From assembly GCA_913009915.1 (NCBI GenBank), contig CAJVYZ010000100.1, positions 1 to 8,334 of the forward strand: 8,334 nucleotides of DNA, given 5' to 3'. The DNA is from an uncultured Gemmatimonadota bacterium (lineage in GTDB: Bacteria > Gemmatimonadota > Gemmatimonadetes > Gemmatimonadales > GWC2-71-9). Positions within the stretch are counted from its first letter, which is position 1. Every line of letters starts with the position of its first letter. The translations under genes were made by a program, and so were the position numbers. The notes under the pieces are model-generated. The model saw only the letters and a program-made list of their open reading frames with translations. It was not told where the DNA came from and made no database searches. This document shows positions 6,301 to 8,334 of this stretch, in pieces.

Positions 6301-6728
6301 TGACATTCTTCTACGGCCGCGTGCACGATGCGCTCGACCAGGGCCTCGGAGGCCATGGCGGCGTCATGGTGCTCGAACTCGACCGCGCTGATCACCCGGC
6401 CCTCGAGGGAGGGCTCGTGTTCCTCGAGATACAGAGCGACGCGCTTGTCGCTGACGCGCCGGAACAGCGGAAGGATCAGTACCCGGAGAAGGAGGATGGC
6501 GAAAATGGTCCACGCCGCCACGCGTACGATGGTGACCGCAGTGGCGTCGAACCGAAACACGTCGATGACCCATCCCGCCAACAGCAGCAGGGTCATGGCA
6601 GACAGCATTACCAGGGCAGTGCCCCTCAGGAGTACCCGTAACCGCCACCGGTTCCGGACCGAACGGACGACGCTGAGCAATTCGTCGCGCTCGTTTCCGG
6701 TCGATGCGAGGATCAGGCCTTCCAGCAT
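3339..6728 (-). CDS. DUF4175-like membrane protein with long coiled-coil tail
   Basis: This complete protein of 1129 residues resembles the DUF4175 family, whose biochemical role is not established. Two hydrophobic segments near the N-terminus (about 33-56 and 64-87) and a third at 161-182 anchor it. Residues 200-500 look beta-rich and probably extracytoplasmic, with LPYVQDIDLTYYFPRYTGL at 289-307 and QDDYGIRRLEFVYSV at 425-439 as family-like landmarks. From about 525 to 970 it is mostly Glu/Arg/Gln-rich helix with strong coiled-coil character, interrupted by Gln/Gly-rich low complexity (642-654, 975-1000). The C-terminus has a conserved-looking VPDGYEEMVEEYYKAL (1107-1122). The ATG at 6728 is well supported: AAGGAG lies six bases upstream, right after the stop codon of the preceding VWA-type gene. 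This makes the two genes an operon and suggests a membrane-associated partnership with a MoxR/VWA-type chaperone system. No frameshift is seen. It is the last gene of the operon in this window. Confidence 0.82.
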   Translation of the reverse strand: MLEGLILASTGNERDELLSVVRSVRNRWRLRVLLRGTALVMLSAMTLLLLAGWVIDVFRFDATAVTIVRVAAWTIFAILLLRVLILPLFRRVSDKRVALYLEEHEPSLEGRVISAVEFEHHDAAMASEALVERIVHAAVEECHQVEDGKRVERPGLRRSSGLVAGSTAFGIGLFLMGPAFLHNTTPVLLTPWTESGVHNPYRIAVTPGDTTLAKGADLKVTAVLENFGASDVELVVRSGDGEWTRWSMLREDTATTHSLMVFDLHETTEYFVEASGVRSAVHRVEVVELPYVQDIDLTYYFPRYTGLDPVEQPGSGDIAALVGTRVAIDVLPTITVPGGAIVLNQRDTIPLELDARRRLSGSITVREPGSYRILLDSRQGHRVQASSDYLIDPFTDQPPVLRMTKPGRDIQVTSLEEVTTEMKAQDDYGIRRLEFVYSVNGGRETVDTLYGGRSGRRKFVGTHTLFLEEFELEPGDLVSYYARARDGHGQETVSDIYFLEIRPFDRNFRQADQGGQPGQGMSGAELSTQQRMIVAATFKLIRDREAYGNQGFEENLATVALSQGRLRQEVLRLVDRMVSRGVTADTSFAKIAELLPLAAEEMGTAEAALGEHRADSALGPEQRALQNLQRAEAVFRDVQVAQGQQNGGAGGQGAISDELSDLFELELDRLSNQYEEVQRGARQEVDNAIDETLEKLRELARRQQQENERMRARAQQQGRTQAGSSGQSQRQLAEEAEEVSRQLERLSREESLPDLAEIAQRLREAAGEMRRAAASGDQSGEAVGTAALDQLREARRRLEQNRSGRLQRDTREALERARTLRRQQQQMTKRVERFDPTGPNAQADLRAIQQAKERMGNDVGRLEVDLDQLSRQALRDQPEAGRRLAEAAGEIRDSQIREKILYSRGVVQQRSKEYARNFEQHIEGTLGRLEERLEAAERTIGESKEQRLVQVLEETREVVTALESLEDRLRASAEAQEGQGQQQGQGGRQAAGGDSTGSNPNARPQNGSGRIRPQDLRQFSRELTQRREQLEALREQLEREGIDATDLERIIDRLRGLSSGSGLAGPESMAVLERDIVQGLKEFEYSLRRSLAPSDDGRLLQVGDEEVPDGYEEMVEEYYKALAGDRSDR

Positions 6729-6734
6729 GTGCGA

Positions 6735-6740
6735 CTCCTT
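6735..6740 (-). promoter_or_regulatory. Shine-Dalgarno of the DUF4175-like gene
   Basis: On the minus strand AAGGAG directly follows the TAG stop of the upstream gene (6743-6741) and precedes the ATG at 6728 by six bases. It fixes the start of the 1129-residue protein and implies translational coupling with the upstream gene. Confidence 0.75.
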
Positions 6741-8299
6741 CTATTCGTTACCGGCCGGCCGCTGCCCGGCTGGGGCGGGATGCGCCTGAGCGAACCGGTT
6801 GGACCACAGGGATTCAACGACCAGGAGTGCCAACACTCCCAAGAGGAGAAACCACCATATGCCCTGACGGCGTTCCCGGTCCGCGGGTGTCACCGTCATC
6901 GACCCGGTGGCACTGGCGGAGGCCGCTGAGGTGTCGGGAACCGTCACGGCCGCCACGAAGGCCTCGATGTCCAGCGGCGCCAGATCCGACTCGGCCCGGT
7001 TCACGTTGACCGCGACCGGATACGAGGCTCGCTCACGCCCCAGGGGGTACACCGAGTAGAAGCCGGCTTCCGCCAGGGTCACGAACGGGTTCGATGCCCT
7101 GACGTCCACCTCTCGCCGCCAGCGCGATGGCCCTTCGACGATGACCTCCTGTTCGAGTGTGTCACTATCGATACCCATCTCGACCAGGATGTCGCGGAGG
7201 TGGACCACCTGTCCAGCTTGGCGCCAGCCGTCGATGGTCTGTCCTCCGCTCAGGTATTGGGCCACCTGGTGGACGAACGGGAGAAACACCGGCTGAACCG
7301 GCAAGTTGCTCCACAGGTTGTCGAACGGCGACCCCCACAACAGCACACGACCTGCTCCGTAGCCCAGGCCTGCCAGCGCCACGCCGCCGTCGGTGTAGCG
7401 GGCGACGGCCTCGCCGCTGTCGGCCAGGACGATGGGCCGGTAGCGGAAGAACCTGGGTCCGGCGACGTTGCCGTCGTCGGGACCGCTGAAGATGCGGAAC
7501 GCTGGATGATGGTAGTCGATGCCGGCCAGGCTCACCCCCTGGCGGTCTAGGCGGTCGACCGTGCTGCGCCAGCGGCCGGGCATGAGACCGGCGGCGGCCT
7601 CGGGCCAACTCCCAACCGGGCTGCGGCCACCTAGGATGATCCACAGGCCGCCTCCGCCGGCCACGTGCTCGATGATGGCCTCTCCAGCCGGCCCACCGGG
7701 GAACGGGCTGTCGTGCAACACCACTACCGAAGCGGCGGCCACGTCGGCGGGCCTGACCGAATGCCTCCGAGCCCGGGTGACCTCGAAGGCGGGGTCGTCG
7801 GCGATCGCCAGTGCGTCCCGGAGGTAGCGGGATCCGTCGTTCGGGGCACCGCGCGCCTCGATCAGCAGGAGCGACAGCGCCGGACGGTTGGACAACGCCA
7901 GATGAAAGGTGTTGTCCGGTGCCAGGAGATCATCGCCGATGTGCACCGTGGCCCGTGCAATTGTAGATGGTTGCGCCACGGGTCCCAGGCGAGCCGTGCG
8001 GCTCTCCATCGGGGGAATAGTTACTACCGTCTCCGCCACGTCTTGGCCGTTGATCGACAATGTGACGGATAGATCTGTGATTGAGGTTGGTCCTTGATTG
8101 ACGATGCGCGCGGCGACAACCACCGTAGGCCGGCCACCATGCTCGCTTCGACGCGGGTCCACGCCGGTAATCAGCACGTTGCTTGGATCCGAGATGGACA
8201 GGTCGACCGGCGTGAGCACGGTCCCCGGAACCAACTGCGCCCGGGTAGTCCGGTCCCAGGCTCGGGCCTGCCAATCCGAGACGACGATGACCTCGCGCT
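6741..8299 (-). CDS. BatA/VWA-type membrane protein, C-terminal part (5' cut by contig end)
   Basis: The last 518 residues are visible; the start lies beyond the adapter at 8300. The first visible residues, REVIVVSDWQ, resemble the last beta-strand of a von Willebrand A domain. Residues about 38-138 form a beta-sandwich-like region (VVVAARIVNQGP, then LSVTLSINGQ). From about 140 to 230 there is a class I glutamine-amidotransferase-like fold (LLLIEARG, VVVLHDSPFPGG, GGGLWIILGG) without an obvious catalytic Cys, as is common in this group. A single membrane helix near the C-terminus (about 479-498, GIWWFLLLGVLALLVVES) is followed by a short Pro/Ala tail. This matches the second half of BatA-N/VWA membrane proteins that sit beside MoxR AAA ATPase and DUF58 genes. 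An internal TTG at 8234 could be taken for a start, but the frame continues upstream to the insert end. The stop is 12 bases before the DUF4175-like ATG. Function, probably in envelope protein assembly or quality control, is inferred only from context. Confidence 0.8.
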
Positions 8300-8334
8300 A
8301 GATCGGAAGAGCACACGTCTGAACTCCAGTCACA
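8300..8334 (+). other. Illumina TruSeq adapter read-through
   Basis: Bases 8300-8333 match the TruSeq adapter (starts AGATCGGAAGAGC, ends CCAGTCAC) and are the exact reverse complement of 133-166. The final A fits the first base of the index seen at the left end. On the minus strand it contributes the false N-terminus MCSSDL to an open frame ending at 7930. Genomic sequence ends at 8299. Confidence 0.98.

Noticed and set aside
5793..6641. 282-codon plus-strand open frame
   Set aside because: It is antisense to the N-terminal half of the DUF4175-like gene, its His/Gly/Arg-rich composition is typical of antisense frames, and it has no ribosome site.
7930..8316. Minus-strand open frame beginning MCSSDL
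   Set aside because: The start lies in the adapter and the frame overlaps the well-supported VWA-type gene, which uses another frame.

Overview
The genuine genomic insert runs from about 167 to 8299. Bases 1-166 and 8300-8334 are untrimmed Illumina library sequence: a P7/TruSeq adapter preceded by a poly-T run at the left, and the reverse complement of the same adapter at the right. The window is therefore probably a complete assembled contig, cut by adapter at both ends, and both terminal genes are partial for that reason. No named taxon can be read off directly. The high GC, the pairing of a BatA/VWA-type membrane protein with a very large DUF4175-like protein, and the scattered RHS relics point to a high-GC soil or environmental bacterium. 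Gemmatimonadota or a relative is my best guess, by inference only.

Left half (167-3338), an accessory patchwork of small unrelated pieces. It holds the C-terminal half of a tyrosine recombinase (170-733, + strand) and a noncoding stretch with a probable RHS-core relic and a 23-base imperfect inverted repeat (734-1039). Next come a complete DUF433 antitoxin / DUF5615 PIN-like toxin pair (1628 down to 1040, - strand), an orphan RHS core tail (1697-1945, + strand), and about 280 bases without a gene. It ends with a minus-strand nucleotidyltransferase-fold protein (2226-3023, possibly longer). The toxin-antitoxin pair lies between the two RHS relics, which share a near-identical block of about 24 bases in direct orientation.

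Right half (3339-8299), a tight two-gene minus-strand operon. A BatA/VWA/glutamine-amidotransferase-like membrane protein (C-terminal 518 residues visible) is followed after 12 bases by a 1129-residue DUF4175-like protein with N-terminal membrane segments and a very long coiled-coil-rich tail. The Shine-Dalgarno sequence of the second gene directly follows the stop codon of the first, so the two are probably co-translated. In related genomes such genes tend to follow MoxR-type AAA ATPase and DUF58 genes, which would lie beyond the right end here.

I see no convincing new multi-gene defence or mobile system. The points most worth checking are the relation between the two RHS relics, the inverted repeat and the toxin-antitoxin pair, and the fused architecture and uncertain start of the nucleotidyltransferase. 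The adapter ends must not be mistaken for terminal inverted repeats or genes.
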